The position numbers and the translations under genes are program-made. From Candidatus Venteria ishoeyi (lineage in GTDB: Bacteria; Pseudomonadota; Gammaproteobacteria; Beggiatoales; Beggiatoaceae): a stretch of DNA of 64,000 bases. The notes beneath the pieces are model-generated. The model saw only the letters and a program-made list of their open reading frames with translations, was not told the DNA's origin and made no database searches. Location of the stretch: contig NZ_JAUCGJ010000005.1 in NCBI RefSeq assembly GCF_030378065.1, positions 1 to 64,000 on the forward strand, read 5' to 3'. Of this stretch, positions 63,489-64,000 are shown one piece after another. Numbering within the stretch: position 1 is the stretch's first letter; every line of letters begins with the position of its first letter.

Positions 63489-64000
63489 CTAGCCCACTGC
63501 TGTCGCAACCTGCTCTATCAACAACTTCACCTGTTGATATTTCATTTTCATTGCCGCCTTATTCACCACCAGACGGGAGCTGATGTCAGCAATATGCTCC
63601 ATCGGCTCCAGACCATTGGCACGCAGGGTGTTGCCGGTATCCACCACATCCACAATCCGATCCGCCATGCCCACCAGCGGGGCCAACTCCATTGAACCAT
63701 ATAACTTGATGATTTCGACCTGCTCCCCTTTGCTGGCAAAATAGGAACGTGCGACATTAACAAATTTGGTGGCAATGCGTAAGCGTTGTTGCTTAATCAC
63801 TTTGTTGGGATCGCCAGCAACCATCAATTTACACTGGGCAATTTTTAAGTCCACGGGTTCATAAAGCTCATTGCTATCATATTCCAGCAAGACATCTTTC
63901 CCCGCCACACCGACATCCGCACCGCCGTGTTCAACATAAGTCGGCACATCTGTGGCGCGAATAATCACCAGTTCCACATCTTTCTGATTGGTAGGTAAAA
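63489..64000 (-). CDS. hisG: ATP phosphoribosyltransferase, short form (N-terminus cut by window edge)
   Basis: An open frame runs in from the right edge and ends at 63489. The visible part (about 170 residues) shows [63 protein letters not shown] and a C-terminal helix, all typical of HisG. It catalyses the first step of histidine synthesis from PRPP and ATP. The lack of a C-terminal ACT-like regulatory domain marks the short form, which needs HisZ. The true start is to the right of the window, so the internal GTG near 63977 is not the start. Confidence 0.95.
   Translation of the reverse strand, partial: LPTNQKDVELVIIRATDVPTYVEHGGADVGVAGKDVLLEYDSNELYEPVDLKIAQCKLMVAGDPNKVIKQQRLRIATKFVNVARSYFASKGEQVEIIKLYGSMELAPLVGMADRIVDVVDTGNTLRANGLEPMEHIADISSRLVVNKAAMKMKYQQVKLLIEQVATAVG

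Overview
The window looks like chromosomal DNA of a gammaproteobacterium of moderate to low G+C. Evidence is the set of gammaproteobacterial housekeeping genes (cyaY, adk, rnt, pspBC, ybeD, UPF0149/ygfB, dbpA, rpsO-pnp, hisG short form). Many large hybrid sensor kinases, formylglycine-generating-enzyme-fold proteins, palindromic repeats of the kind common in large-genome filamentous bacteria, and a secreted rhodanese suggest a Beggiatoa/Thiothrix-like (Thiotrichales) organism. That placement is inference, not proof.

Layout. 1-2.75 kb (minus): an A+T-rich algJ/algI-like pair for polysaccharide O-acetylation; the algJ-like gene runs off the left edge. 2.8-6.8 kb: a hypothetical protein, a sensor kinase and a DUF945 (YdgA-like) periplasmic protein. 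7.1-12.3 kb (minus): a giant exonuclease-RecQ-UvrD fusion. 12.5-19.5 kb: cyaY, two tandem hybrid histidine kinases and a convergent third kinase. 19.6-21.2 kb (minus): a secreted DUF4412-like protein and adk. 21.4-23.6 kb: tRNA-Ser(GGA), the SRP RNA and dnaX with an apparent programmed -1 frameshift site. 23.8-28.3 kb: a coiled-coil/FGE-fold membrane protein followed by a YjfI/PspA-type envelope-stress operon. 28.4-31.8 kb (minus): thioredoxin-like gene, surE, argF, argD. 31.9-37.8 kb: SGNH esterase, then on the minus strand ispE, a sensor kinase with a small coiled-coil partner, hemN and a rhodanese. 38-42.5 kb (plus): methyltransferase, then a tightly coupled string pspB-pspC-pyrC-rnt-aroK and an unknown gene. 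42.5-50.1 kb (plus): CAP-domain lipoprotein, serC, serA, trpB, an MltD-like transglycosylase and a membrane aminopropyltransferase. 50.4-53.1 kb: rpsO-pnp with its own promoter and terminator. 53.2-59.5 kb (minus): dbpA, pncB, ygfB-like, an A+T-rich orphan, ybeD, gspF. 59.6-64 kb: RlpA-like protein, a sigma-54 activator with a degenerate receiver, a membrane protein, family-4 uracil-DNA glycosylase, and hisG cut by the right edge.

The most unusual signal is not one operon but the non-coding repeats. At least three families with terminal inverted repeats and no transposase (A, B, C) and four palindrome families (D-G) lie between genes. They repeatedly form gene ends: they supply stop codons (SGNH esterase, two sensor kinases), a C-terminal extension (ispE), a misleading upstream start (uracil-DNA glycosylase), and sit in 5' leaders (adk, argF, serC). 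Family A includes full-length 175-bp copies and internally deleted derivatives, as expected of MITEs. The dnaX slippery run, with a stop two codons after the shift, is the clearest regulatory feature.
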